Position numbers and translations under genes: made by a program
Source: a bacterium
Lineage (GTDB): Bacteria > Actinomycetota > Acidimicrobiia > Acidimicrobiales > CATQHL01
Length of the DNA stretch: 37,994 bases
Direction: 5' to 3'
NCBI GenBank assembly: GCA_028824415.1
Contig: JAPPDX010000137.1
Span: forward strand, 1-37,994
Shown here: positions 23,994 to 37,994 of the stretch, in pieces
How positions within the stretch are numbered: the stretch's first letter is position 1
How the letters are laid out: every line of letters begins with the position of its first letter
Notes under the pieces: model-generated
What the model was told of the DNA's origin: nothing
Seen by the model: only the letters and a program-made list of their open reading frames with translations
Databases searched by the model: none

Positions 23994-25457
23994 CTAGCGC
24001 AGCGGCTGATCCGTGGGCGTCACCGGCGCGGGCAGGAAGGTCCGACCCTCCAACCAGTGGTCGACGGCGGCGGCACAGGAGCGACCTTCGGCGATGGCCC
24101 ACACGATAAGGCTCTGGCCGCGGCCCATGTCCCCGCAGACGAAGGTGCCGTCGGTGCTCGTCATCCAGTGGTCGTTGCGAGCCACATTGCCACGCTCGTC
24201 GAAGGTCACGCCGAGATCCTCCATTAGCCGTGATCGCTCCGGCCCCACGAATCCCAGCGCCAGCAGGACGAGCTGGGCGGGATGGTTCTCCTCGGTCCCC
24301 GGAACGGGTTCGAAGCTCATCCGGCCGTTGTCGAATCGCTGCTCGACTCGCACCGTGCGCAGCCCTGCCACGCGTCCCTCCCCGTCGTCGGTGAACCGCT
24401 GGGTCTGGATGGCGTAGCGCCGCTCACCGCCCTCCTCGTGCGCCGAGGAGGTGCGCATCATCAACGGCCAGGTCGGCCAGGGCGTACTCGAGGCGCGCTC
24501 GTCGGGGGGGCGGGGCATGATCTCGAACTGCTGCACTGAGGCGCAGCGTTGCCTGTGCACCGTGCCGAGACAGTCCGCGCCCGTGTCTCCCCCGCCGATG
24601 ATGATCACATCCCGGTCCGTGGCCGGGAACGGGTGGTGCTGGAGGTCACCCTCGACCACCCGGTTGGCCGGGGGTAGGAACTCCATCGCCTGGTGGATGC
24701 CCTGGAGTTCGCGCCCCGGGATGGGCAGGTCGCGCCAAGCTGTCGCACCGCCGGCCAGAACCACGGCGTCGAAGTGCTCCCGCAATGCCCCCGCGGTGAT
24801 GTCGATCCCCACGTCGGTCCCGGTCACGAAGCGGGTGCCCTCGGCAGACATCTGCTCCAGACGACGGTCGAGGAAGCGCTTCTCCATCTTGAACTCGGGG
24901 ATGCCGTAGCGCAGCAGCCCACCGAGGCGGTCCGCCCGCTCGAAGCACACAACTTCGTGACCGGCGCGTGTCAACTGCTGGGCCGCGGCCAATCCGGCCG
25001 GACCGGAGCCCACCACGGCGACGCTGTGCCCGGTGTGTTCGGCAGGCGGCATGGGCCGCACCCAACCCTCGTCCCAGGCTCGGTCGATGATCTCCACCTC
25101 GACCTGCTTGATGGTCACGGGATCCTCGTTGATCCCCAGAACGCACGCCGCCTCGCAGGGCGCCGGGCAGAGCCGGCCGGTGAATTCGGGGAAGTTGTTG
25201 GTGGCGTGAAGTCGCTCGATGGCGTCCCGCCAGTGGTCCCGGTAGACGAGGTCGTTCCAGTCGGGGATGAGGTTCCCGAGCGGGCACCCGCTGTTGCAGA
25301 ACGGGATACCGCAGTCCATGCAGCGCGAGGCCTGGGTGCGCACCGCGTCGATGTCGAAGGGCTTGTAGACCTCGCGCCAGTCTCGCAGCCGCACCGGCAC
25401 CGGCCTCCGCTCGGGCAGGGCCCGGTCGTGCTTCATGAAGCCGGTCCGGTCACCCAC
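23994..25457 (-). CDS. gltD: Glutamate synthase small (beta) subunit
   Basis: FAD/NADPH subunit passing electrons to GltB. 487 aa. Cys-rich N-terminal [4Fe-4S] region CMDCGIPFCNSGCPLGNLIP and GRLCPAPCEAACVLGI, FAD-binding VAVVGSGPAGLAAAQQL, then GGLLRYGIPEFKM, a second NADPH-binding motif VIIIGGGDTGADCLGTVHRQ and the C-terminal FAD stretch TFVCGDMGRGQSLIVWAIAE. GTG start at 25457, 28 bases after the gltB stop, so it is in operon with gltB. Confidence 0.97.
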   Translation of the reverse strand: MGDRTGFMKHDRALPERRPVPVRLRDWREVYKPFDIDAVRTQASRCMDCGIPFCNSGCPLGNLIPDWNDLVYRDHWRDAIERLHATNNFPEFTGRLCPAPCEAACVLGINEDPVTIKQVEVEIIDRAWDEGWVRPMPPAEHTGHSVAVVGSGPAGLAAAQQLTRAGHEVVCFERADRLGGLLRYGIPEFKMEKRFLDRRLEQMSAEGTRFVTGTDVGIDITAGALREHFDAVVLAGGATAWRDLPIPGRELQGIHQAMEFLPPANRVVEGDLQHHPFPATDRDVIIIGGGDTGADCLGTVHRQRCASVQQFEIMPRPPDERASSTPWPTWPLMMRTSSAHEEGGERRYAIQTQRFTDDGEGRVAGLRTVRVEQRFDNGRMSFEPVPGTEENHPAQLVLLALGFVGPERSRLMEDLGVTFDERGNVARNDHWMTSTDGTFVCGDMGRGQSLIVWAIAEGRSCAAAVDHWLEGRTFLPAPVTPTDQPLR

Positions 25458-25485
25458 TTCCGGCCTCCGGCGGCATGGTCCGGTC

Positions 25486-30090
<4,605 letters not shown>

Positions 30091-30227
30091 TTGGACTCGT
30101 TCTCGTGACGCTCGACGTGTGCGGTTCGTTGGGGCGCGCCCGAACCGAAGGAAGGCTTCTGTCAGGGCGCCCGAGCCGGCCGGCGCCGTCGGCGACCGAT
30201 CCCCAGTGCGAATCCACCGGGGGCTCC

Positions 30228-30256
30228 ATCCTACCGAGAGGCCCTTCCAGGGCCAA
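30228..30256 (-). promoter_or_regulatory. Strong sigma70-like promoter for gltB-gltD
   Basis: On the minus strand: TTGGCC (30251-30256), a 17-base spacer, then TAGGAT (30228-30233). Start would be near 30220, giving a leader of about 130 bases before gltB. The leader has GC-rich inverted runs; I do not recognise a riboswitch. Confidence 0.6.
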
Positions 30257-30285
30257 GAGCCGGCCGGCGCGCTGACCGGGCGCCG

Positions 30286-30300
30286 CCGCCCGGCGGGCGG
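30286..30300. terminator. GC hairpin after the Trk operon
   Basis: CCGCCC (30286-30291) and GGGCGG (30295-30300) form a 6-bp stem with a GGC loop, ten bases past the trkH stop. A second hairpin GGCCCT/AGGGCC lies at about 30239-30254, partly within the gltB promoter. No T-run. Confidence 0.4.
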
Positions 30301-30309
30301 GCTCGGTGG

Positions 30310-31851
30310 CTAGAGGCGCCGGTGCAGGTGACGCAGGATCACTGCGGCGCCGAGGAAGACTGCCGTGATCTCGAGGCGACCGACGATCATGAGCCCGGCC
30401 AGGACCAGACGGGCGGGGCGGGCGAAGACCGTGAAGTTGGAGGACGGGCCGGCCTCGCCGAGGGCCGGGCCCATGTTGGACAGGGCGCTGATCACCCCGG
30501 AGACCGCGGTGACCGGATCGGCGCCGAGCGAGGTCACGATCAGCGTCCCCACTCCGAAGGAGATGATGTAGAGGGTTCCGAAGCCCAGCACCCTCCCGAC
30601 GACCGGCTCGGGGATGACCGCCCCGCCCAGTTTGACCGGCACCACCGAGCGAGGCCTGCGAGCCAAGCGGACCGTGCGCAAGGCGTGCGCGGCGGAGATC
30701 TGGGCGCGGAACACCTTCATGCCGCCCGAGGTGGAGCCCGCTCCCCCGCCGATCAGCATCAGCACCCCAAGCACCACCTGCGTCGGCGGCGTCCAGGCGG
30801 CGAAGTCCCCCAGCCCGCCGGGACGGATGTTGTGAAACCCGCCGCTGGTGGCCAACGTCACCACGTTGAAGAAGGCGTCGCGCAATGAGAGGCCGAACGA
30901 CGCCCCCTGGCGCAGCCACAGCAGCAGCGTGATGAGCGCCGTGGCGAAGGCGATGATCTTCAGGAACAGCATCTGGTCGCTGGCGCGCCGGTAGGCGCGC
31001 CAGTCCCCCCGCAGCGCCCGGTAGTGGAGGCTGAAGCTCATGGCCCCGGCGATCATGCCGGTGGCCATCACCAACTCAGCTCCGAGCGACTCGAAGTGGC
31101 CGATCGAGCCGCCGTAGGGCGAGAAGCCCCCGGTGCCCGCCACGGTGAGGGCGTGTGCCACGGCGTCGTAGAGACCCACTCCCGGAACGGCGAAGAGTGC
31201 AACGGCGATCACCACGGTGAGTCCGGCGTAGACAAGCCAGAGGCGCTTGGCGGTGCCGCTGATGCGCGGCGCCAAGCGGTCGCTCTCGGGGCCGGGCGTC
31301 TCGGCGCGCATCAGCTCCTGGCCGCCCACGCCCAGCAGCGGCAGGACGCTCACGGCCAGCACGACCATCCCCATCCCGCCGTACCACTGCGTGAGTTGCC
31401 GCCACAGCAGCATGCCGCGGCCGTGGGCGTCGATGTCAACAAGCACCGTCGAGCCCGAGGCGGTGAATCCCGAGATCGACTCGAACAGCGCCGAGTCCCA
31501 CTGCGACCAGCCGAAGAAACCGGCGTCCAGCACGTACGGCAGGGCGCCCAGGACCGAGCACCACAACCAGGTCCACACCACGACGGGGAACACGTCTGAG
31601 GGTCGCACATCGTCGGGGGGCCGGAACCCCCTGAAGAGGATCACCCCGACCGCGGCCGTGATCAGGGCGGCGAGAAGCAACGGCCACTCGCCGTCGGAGG
31701 TCGCCGAGGCCCACTCCACGAGCGTTGCGATGATCAGGCCCGGGACCAGGAACAGGAGGGCGAGGCCGACCACGTGCAGCGAGAGGTTCTGGCGGTGCGG
31801 CGCCCGCGGCACGAGCGAGAATTCGGAGGCGCCCCGGAGTGCCCGTCTCAC
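30310..31851 (-). CDS. trkH: TrkH-type K+ transporter subunit (canonical filter)
   Basis: Membrane pore of a Trk/Ktr potassium uptake system. 513 aa with four M1-P-M2 repeats. The four filter glycines are present: SGFTASGSTV, TVAGTGGFSP, TLATSGGFHN and SALSNMGPAL. The loop GAGSTSGGMKVFRAQI in the middle of repeat 3 is the gating-loop region typical of TrkH. GTG start at 31851; it shares GTGA with the stop of the upstream paralogue, so the two are translationally coupled and very likely assemble with the same TrkA. Confidence 0.95.
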   Translation of the reverse strand: MRRALRGASEFSLVPRAPHRQNLSLHVVGLALLFLVPGLIIATLVEWASATSDGEWPLLLAALITAAVGVILFRGFRPPDDVRPSDVFPVVVWTWLWCSVLGALPYVLDAGFFGWSQWDSALFESISGFTASGSTVLVDIDAHGRGMLLWRQLTQWYGGMGMVVLAVSVLPLLGVGGQELMRAETPGPESDRLAPRISGTAKRLWLVYAGLTVVIAVALFAVPGVGLYDAVAHALTVAGTGGFSPYGGSIGHFESLGAELVMATGMIAGAMSFSLHYRALRGDWRAYRRASDQMLFLKIIAFATALITLLLWLRQGASFGLSLRDAFFNVVTLATSGGFHNIRPGGLGDFAAWTPPTQVVLGVLMLIGGGAGSTSGGMKVFRAQISAAHALRTVRLARRPRSVVPVKLGGAVIPEPVVGRVLGFGTLYIISFGVGTLIVTSLGADPVTAVSGVISALSNMGPALGEAGPSSNFTVFARPARLVLAGLMIVGRLEITAVFLGAAVILRHLHRRL

Positions 31852-33368
31852 GAGTGCATCCTGGGGCCGTTGGCTCGCTCAGCCGACAGCAGGCGCCGCG
31901 TCCCCGTCACGGCTCCCCGGGCGAGAACGAGCAGCGGGAAGAAGGACAGCCGTCCCAGCACCATCATCACCGCCAGAACGATCCGCTCACCACCTTCGAG
32001 TGCTCCCAGATCGGCACCGGGTGCGGGACCCATCGTGGCGAGCGCGCTGATCGAGGCGCTTGCGCCGCCCCAGAGATCCATGCCGGCGAGGCTCAGGCCG
32101 AACACCCCCGCCAGTACGGCCGTCGCGAACAGGATCTGGTAGCCGTTCAGCAGTGCCAAAGGCCTCTCGGCCACCGAGCGCCGGCCGATCTTCACCACGT
32201 GCACCGTGTGGGGGTGGATCTCGGTGACCAGTTCCCGGTAGGCATAGCGGGCCGCGGCGATGGCGCGGCGCATCTGGAAGCCCCCACCGGCGGTGCCGGC
32301 CATCCCGCCGGTGGCGATCAGCGCCACCAACACCGCCTGCGCGCCCCAGGACCAACCGGACCAGCCGGCCGGCTCGAATCCGGTGCTGCTCGAGACCGCG
32401 GTCACGGTGACGGCAGCCCGCCTCAGGGCTGCCGGGCCACCGTCGCTCCAGGTCAGAGCCGCGACGGCCGCGATCCCCACGGCCAGCACCAGCAGGTAGG
32501 CGCGGAGTTCGAAGGATTGCCACAGCACCCCCCAGCGGCCCCGCACCGCCCACCAGAGCGTCACCACGCTCACGCCGGCGAGCGCCATGAAGACCGTCGC
32601 CACCGACTCGATTGCTGTCGAATCGAAGTACTCCAGGCCGCCGGGATGGTTGCCGAATCCCCCCGTGGAGATTGTCGTGAAGGAGTAGCTGAACGCATCG
32701 AGCGCGCCCATGCCGGCAATGGCGTAGGAGGCCGCACACAGCGCGCTGACGGTGCCGTAGACGACGGCGATCCGGCGGAGTTGTGTCCCGAACGGCGGCG
32801 CCGAGGCACGGTCCGGAAGGCCGGCGATGTCGCCGGGCAGGACCAGCGCCGGAACGTACAGAGGAAACGCCCCCGCCAGCAGAGCCAGTGCCGCGAACCC
32901 TCCGAGCCACTGTGTCAGTGCCCGCCAGAAGAGCACCGCCGCCGGCAGCGACTCGAGTTGGGGCAGCACGCTGAGGTTGGTCGTGCAGAACCCGGCGATC
33001 GACTCGAATATGGCATCCGGCAGTGATCCCGTCGCACCGGTCAGGAGGTACGCCGCCGTCGAGATGAGGATCATCATGGACCAGGCACTGCAGGCGGCCG
33101 CGAAGATGGCCATGGGCGACGGGTGCGAGGGGACGCGCACCCGCCGGACACATAGCCCCGCGACGGCGCTGCAGCCGACTCCCAACCCCAGCAGCGCCGC
33201 GGCGGGGGCCAGGTCTCCGAGCCCGACCAACCCGGACAGCACGAGCCCAAGGCCGCAGACCACGCTCGCCCACAGCGAAGCCCAGAGGGCCAGGTCGGTG
33301 CTCGCTCGGGAGCGGGTCCGCCTGCCGGCGGTGCCGCGTCTCGCCGGCGGGTCCGCCGGGGCTCTCAC
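31848..33368 (-). CDS. Second TrkH paralogue with altered first filter
   Basis: 506 aa, same four-repeat fold as the neighbouring trkH. The second, third and fourth filter segments keep glycine (TTISTGGFGN, AVSSSTGFEP, SALATMGPAP), but the first reads AGFCTTNLSVL: residue 131 is Asn (codon 32976-32978) where K+-selective TrkH proteins have Gly. The middle loop is GMAGTAGGGFQMRRAI. Start GTG at 33368 overlaps the trkA stop as GTGA. It could be a pore with changed selectivity, or a non-conducting partner in a mixed dimer. The first 30 residues are basic and Ala-rich. Confidence 0.9.
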   Translation of the reverse strand: MRAPADPPARRGTAGRRTRSRASTDLALWASLWASVVCGLGLVLSGLVGLGDLAPAAALLGLGVGCSAVAGLCVRRVRVPSHPSPMAIFAAACSAWSMMILISTAAYLLTGATGSLPDAIFESIAGFCTTNLSVLPQLESLPAAVLFWRALTQWLGGFAALALLAGAFPLYVPALVLPGDIAGLPDRASAPPFGTQLRRIAVVYGTVSALCAASYAIAGMGALDAFSYSFTTISTGGFGNHPGGLEYFDSTAIESVATVFMALAGVSVVTLWWAVRGRWGVLWQSFELRAYLLVLAVGIAAVAALTWSDGGPAALRRAAVTVTAVSSSTGFEPAGWSGWSWGAQAVLVALIATGGMAGTAGGGFQMRRAIAAARYAYRELVTEIHPHTVHVVKIGRRSVAERPLALLNGYQILFATAVLAGVFGLSLAGMDLWGGASASISALATMGPAPGADLGALEGGERIVLAVMMVLGRLSFFPLLVLARGAVTGTRRLLSAERANGPRMHS

Positions 33369-34705
33369 TCGAATCGCTTGCGGGCTGCGGCGACCGCTTT
33401 GGGACGGGCGAAGACCACCAGGTGATCCTGTTCCTGCAGGACCGTGTGACCCCTGCCGATCATCGACAATCCGTCGCGGACCACCGCCGCGATGAGCACC
33501 TCCTTGGGCAGGTGGAGGTCACAGATCCGCTGGCCGTGCACGCTGCTGCCGCCGGCGACGGTCATCTCCAGGACCTCGACCTCCATGTCCAGGTACGTGA
33601 CGACCTGAACGCCGCCCCGGATGATCCGCATGACGCCGTTGGCGCAGGCGGTGCGAGGCGACAGGGCTCCGTCGATGCCGAGCGTGCGCAGGAGCGGCAG
33701 GAATTCCAGGCGGTGCAGCAGGGCGATCGTCTCGGGCACGCCCATCGACTTGGCGTAGAGGCAGGCCAGGATGTTGTCCTCGTCGTTGCCGGTGACCGCG
33801 ATCACGGCGTCGTGATCGCCGACCCTTTCCTCCTCGAGCAACTCGGCGTCGGTGATGTCGCCCTCGAGGATCAGCACGTCGTCGAGGGTCTCGGCGAGCT
33901 CGCGGGCGCGTTCGGGGTCCCGCTCCACCAGGCACACCTCGGCGTGCATCTCCACGAGGCGTTCCGCCACCATCTCACCGGTGCGACCGCCGCCGAGCAG
34001 CATCACACGGTTGGCACGGGCGTGCATCAGCCCGAGCAGGTGCCGGAGTTCGTTGGAGGACGTTCCAAGATCCACGATCCGGACCAGGTCGCCGGGCTGC
34101 AGCACCATGTCCCGGCGCGGGATCACCGTCCGGTCGCCCCGCGAGACGGCACCGATGAGGAACTCCCAGTCGGGTCCGTACGGGGCGAAGCTCTCCGAGA
34201 GGGGCCGGCCCACGAGCGGCGAATCGGGGCCCAGGACGGTGCCGACGACGGTGACACGGTCGTCGGCGAGCATGTTGATCTCGCTGGCACCCGGGTAGTC
34301 GAGGAGGTGGAGGATCTCGACGGCGGTCTCCGCGTCGGGATCGATGACCTCGTCGGCCCCTGCCGCGCGCAGCAGGTCGGCGGCCCCCGGCGCCCGCAGG
34401 GCAGCGGCCTCGATGCGGGCGATCCGCCGCTCCACACCCGCCTGGCGGGCCAGCATGCACGCCACGAGATTGGCCTCGTCGTCGGTGGTGACGGCCACCA
34501 GCAGGTCGGCGTCGCCGATGCCGGCGGCGGCCATGACGTCGGGATGGCTACCGCTGCCGGTGACCACGTGGGCGTCGATGTGCTGTTCCACGTGCAGGGC
34601 GCGCTCGGTGTCCTGCTCGACAACCACAACGTGGTGGTTCTCCCTGGTGAGCCGCGCTGCGAGGTAGGAACCCACCTCGCCGGCGCCGACGATGACGACC
34701 TTCAT
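33365..34705 (-). CDS. trkA: TrkA, cytoplasmic regulator of K+ uptake
   Basis: 446 aa made of two RCK modules: RCK_N (VVIVGAGEVGSYLAARLTRE, about 1-120) with RCK_C (about 140-220), and a second RCK_N (MLLGGGRTGEMVAERLVE, about 235-350) with RCK_C (to the C-terminus, VLQEQDHLVVFARP). Both Rossmann motifs are intact, so both can bind NAD(H) or ATP. ATG at 34705, with AGAGGCGAGAG upstream. It is the first gene of trkA-trkH2-trkH1. The 94 bases before it separate it from the folate gene on the same strand; no riboswitch is seen there. Confidence 0.96.
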   Translation of the reverse strand: MKVVIVGAGEVGSYLAARLTRENHHVVVVEQDTERALHVEQHIDAHVVTGSGSHPDVMAAAGIGDADLLVAVTTDDEANLVACMLARQAGVERRIARIEAAALRAPGAADLLRAAGADEVIDPDAETAVEILHLLDYPGASEINMLADDRVTVVGTVLGPDSPLVGRPLSESFAPYGPDWEFLIGAVSRGDRTVIPRRDMVLQPGDLVRIVDLGTSSNELRHLLGLMHARANRVMLLGGGRTGEMVAERLVEMHAEVCLVERDPERARELAETLDDVLILEGDITDAELLEEERVGDHDAVIAVTGNDEDNILACLYAKSMGVPETIALLHRLEFLPLLRTLGIDGALSPRTACANGVMRIIRGGVQVVTYLDMEVEVLEMTVAGGSSVHGQRICDLHLPKEVLIAAVVRDGLSMIGRGHTVLQEQDHLVVFARPKAVAAARKRFE

Positions 34706-34799
34706 GGCTCTCGCCTCTCGCGGCAACCGAGACCGAGGATGCCGATCCCAGCCGGAGAAGGCGGCTCTCCTCCCGCCGACGGGATGTCGAGTTCCCGAC

Positions 34800-35405
34800 T
34801 CAGTTCCATGGCGCGAACTCACGACCGAAGCGTCGGACGCCGTCCGGTGACGCGAAGGCGTCCAGCGCCACGTCCTGGGGACGGCACACGAGTCGTGGCT
34901 CCCACTGGAAGACGTGGCCCACCCCCACCAGCAAGGGACCCTCCGGCGGCATCGGCGCATCGGGAGCGTTCCGGAAGGCCAGGGCGCGGTCGTAGTAGCC
35001 CCGCCCCCGTCCCACGCGTGCGCCGCCGGGGCCGAAGAGCACCCCGGCCAGGAGGATGACGTCGTGACTGAGGGCATCGACCGCTTCGCCCCGGGCCGGG
35101 ACCGGGATCCCGAAGCGGCCCGGGACCAGGTCGGCGCCGCAGCGCCAGCGCGTGAAGATCAGACGGTCGGCGTCGTCGATCGCGGGCACGGTGACGGCGA
35201 CGCCCTCGGCCCACAGCTTCGCCACCACCGGCCAGAGACTGACCTCGCCGTCGTCGGCGATGAAGGTCCCGACCACGCGGGCCAGACGCATCTCGGGCAG
35301 ATCCCAGATGTGCGCCGCCAGCGCGGCGGCGGACATGGCCTGCACGTCCGTCGGAAGCTCACGTCGCTGCCGGCGCGCTCCGGCCTGTCGTGTGGAAATC
35401 TCCAC
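34800..35405 (-). CDS. 5-formyltetrahydrofolate cyclo-ligase
   Basis: ATP-dependent conversion of 5-formyl-THF to 5,10-methenyl-THF. 201 aa, the usual size. Signature GPGGARVGRGRGYYDRALAF (phosphate/Mg loop) in the C-terminal half, with VAVTVPAIDDADRLIFTRW and LVPGRFGIPVPARGE before it. The GTG at 35405 is preferred over a frame start at 35465, because a good promoter ends just before it and would exclude the longer form. The E. coli gene is ygfA/fau. Confidence 0.93.
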   Translation of the reverse strand: MEISTRQAGARRQRRELPTDVQAMSAAALAAHIWDLPEMRLARVVGTFIADDGEVSLWPVVAKLWAEGVAVTVPAIDDADRLIFTRWRCGADLVPGRFGIPVPARGEAVDALSHDVILLAGVLFGPGGARVGRGRGYYDRALAFRNAPDAPMPPEGPLLVGVGHVFQWEPRLVCRPQDVALDAFASPDGVRRFGREFAPWN

Positions 35406-35412
35406 CGATCGA

Positions 35413-35441
35413 ACTCTAGCGAGGTGGCGGCGCCGGGGTAA
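35413..35441 (-). promoter_or_regulatory. Promoter giving a leaderless mRNA for the folate cyclo-ligase
   Basis: Minus strand: TTACCC (35436-35441), 17-base spacer, TAGAGT (35413-35418). The start would fall at or one base before the GTG at 35405, so the message would have no leader. Confidence 0.5.
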
Positions 35442-35557
35442 TTCGGCCACCCCTGGTCGTCTCATCGAGCCGGCGCGCCCACGCGGCCGAAGTCGCCGGG
35501 CCGCAAGGGCCGGCTGCTAGCTTGCGGAGGACTTTTCGAACCGAGGAGGTCACGGGA

Positions 35558-37651
<2,094 letters not shown>

Positions 37652-37669
37652 GCCCGCTGGGGGGACCCG

Positions 37670-37994
37670 GTGGATCTCGCCGAGGCTCTCGCGGCACTGC
37701 AGTTGACATCCCGCGCCACGTGGCCGCAGGTGCGTGCCCGCTACCGGAGCCTGATGCGGGCCAACCATCCCGACCTGACCGACGACCCCGGAGCGGCCGA
37801 ACGCACGGCGCGCCTGACCGCCGCCTACGCCGTGCTGCAGAAGGCGACCGGCAACGGCCGGCGCCCATTGCCGGATCCGGCCGCCGGCCGCTCGGTGAGC
37901 GGCGCCGCGCGCAAGCCGCGCCGCACCGCCCCCGCGCCCGCCGGTCGCCCGCGAGTCGCGCGGCCGACCGGAGGCGATCCGGGGACAGCCGATG
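37670..37994 (+). CDS. J-domain (DnaJ-like) protein, 3' end cut by window edge
   Basis: 108 codons from GTG 37670 and still open at the window end. The N-terminal J domain is visible: LAALQLTSRATWPQVRARYR, then SLMRANHPDLTDDPGAAERT, with the invariant HPD that stimulates DnaK ATPase, and LTAAYAVLQK. After about residue 65 it becomes Pro/Arg/Ala-rich and probably disordered. No Gly/Phe or zinc-finger region is seen within the part present. It starts 18 bases after hppA and may be co-transcribed. Confidence 0.8.
   Translation, partial: MDLAEALAALQLTSRATWPQVRARYRSLMRANHPDLTDDPGAAERTARLTAAYAVLQKATGNGRRPLPDPAAGRSVSGAARKPRRTAPAPAGRPRVARPTGGDPGTAD

Noticed and set aside
33422-35059. 545-aa plus-strand frame
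   Set aside because: Antisense to trkA and the folate gene.

Overview
The window is a contiguous piece of a high-GC actinobacterial chromosome. No rRNA, tRNA, phage or insertion-sequence gene is visible. The lineage call rests on a Pup-proteasome locus (arc/mpa ATPase plus dop), a DUF3151 gene, many GTG starts, GTGA and TGATG start-stop overlaps, and -10-like TANNNT boxes close to start codons. An Acidimicrobiia-like member is my best guess; this is inference, not proof.

Layout. 1-8240 is mostly minus strand and reads from right to left: dacB (PBP4-type carboxypeptidase), a stand-alone LON substrate-binding-domain protein, three tightly packed small membrane proteins, trmI, a CvpA-like membrane protein, arc and dop, which runs off the left edge. 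One small ferredoxin gene (3465-3704) faces the other way inside this run. 8361-13069 is plus strand: an unknown 131-aa protein, a FIST-domain protein overlapping transketolase, then transaldolase. 13082-15323 holds a small hypothetical gene, a CLC-type chloride transporter/channel with CBS domains, and a 54-aa cysteine-rich protein. 15519-19368 (minus) is pyruvate kinase, DUF3151, mobA and RNase D. 19457-20236 is a glycerophosphodiester phosphodiesterase. 20237-20876 is the only long gene-free stretch; it is purine-rich and full of inverted and direct repeats, and is the part I find hardest to explain. 20877-23955 has an AlkA-like glycosylase, an alpha/beta hydrolase and a 14-TM drug exporter. 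23994-30090 is gltBD. 30310-34705 is a K+ uptake operon with one trkA and two trkH paralogues, followed upstream by 5-formyl-THF cyclo-ligase. 35558-37651 is a membrane pyrophosphatase, and the window ends inside a J-domain protein.

How the genes work together. Most are housekeeping: regulated proteolysis (arc, dop), tRNA and RNA maturation (trmI, RNase D), central carbon (tkt, tal, pyk), ammonia assimilation (gltBD), K+ and energy homeostasis (Trk system and a pyrophosphatase whose motif predicts K+ dependence), envelope (dacB). I do not see a defence island or a clearly new multi-gene system. The best leads are the structured island at 20237-20876, a TrkH paralogue whose first selectivity-filter glycine is asparagine, a CLC protein with altered ion-site residues, mobA without a normal start codon, and a 54-aa cysteine protein.
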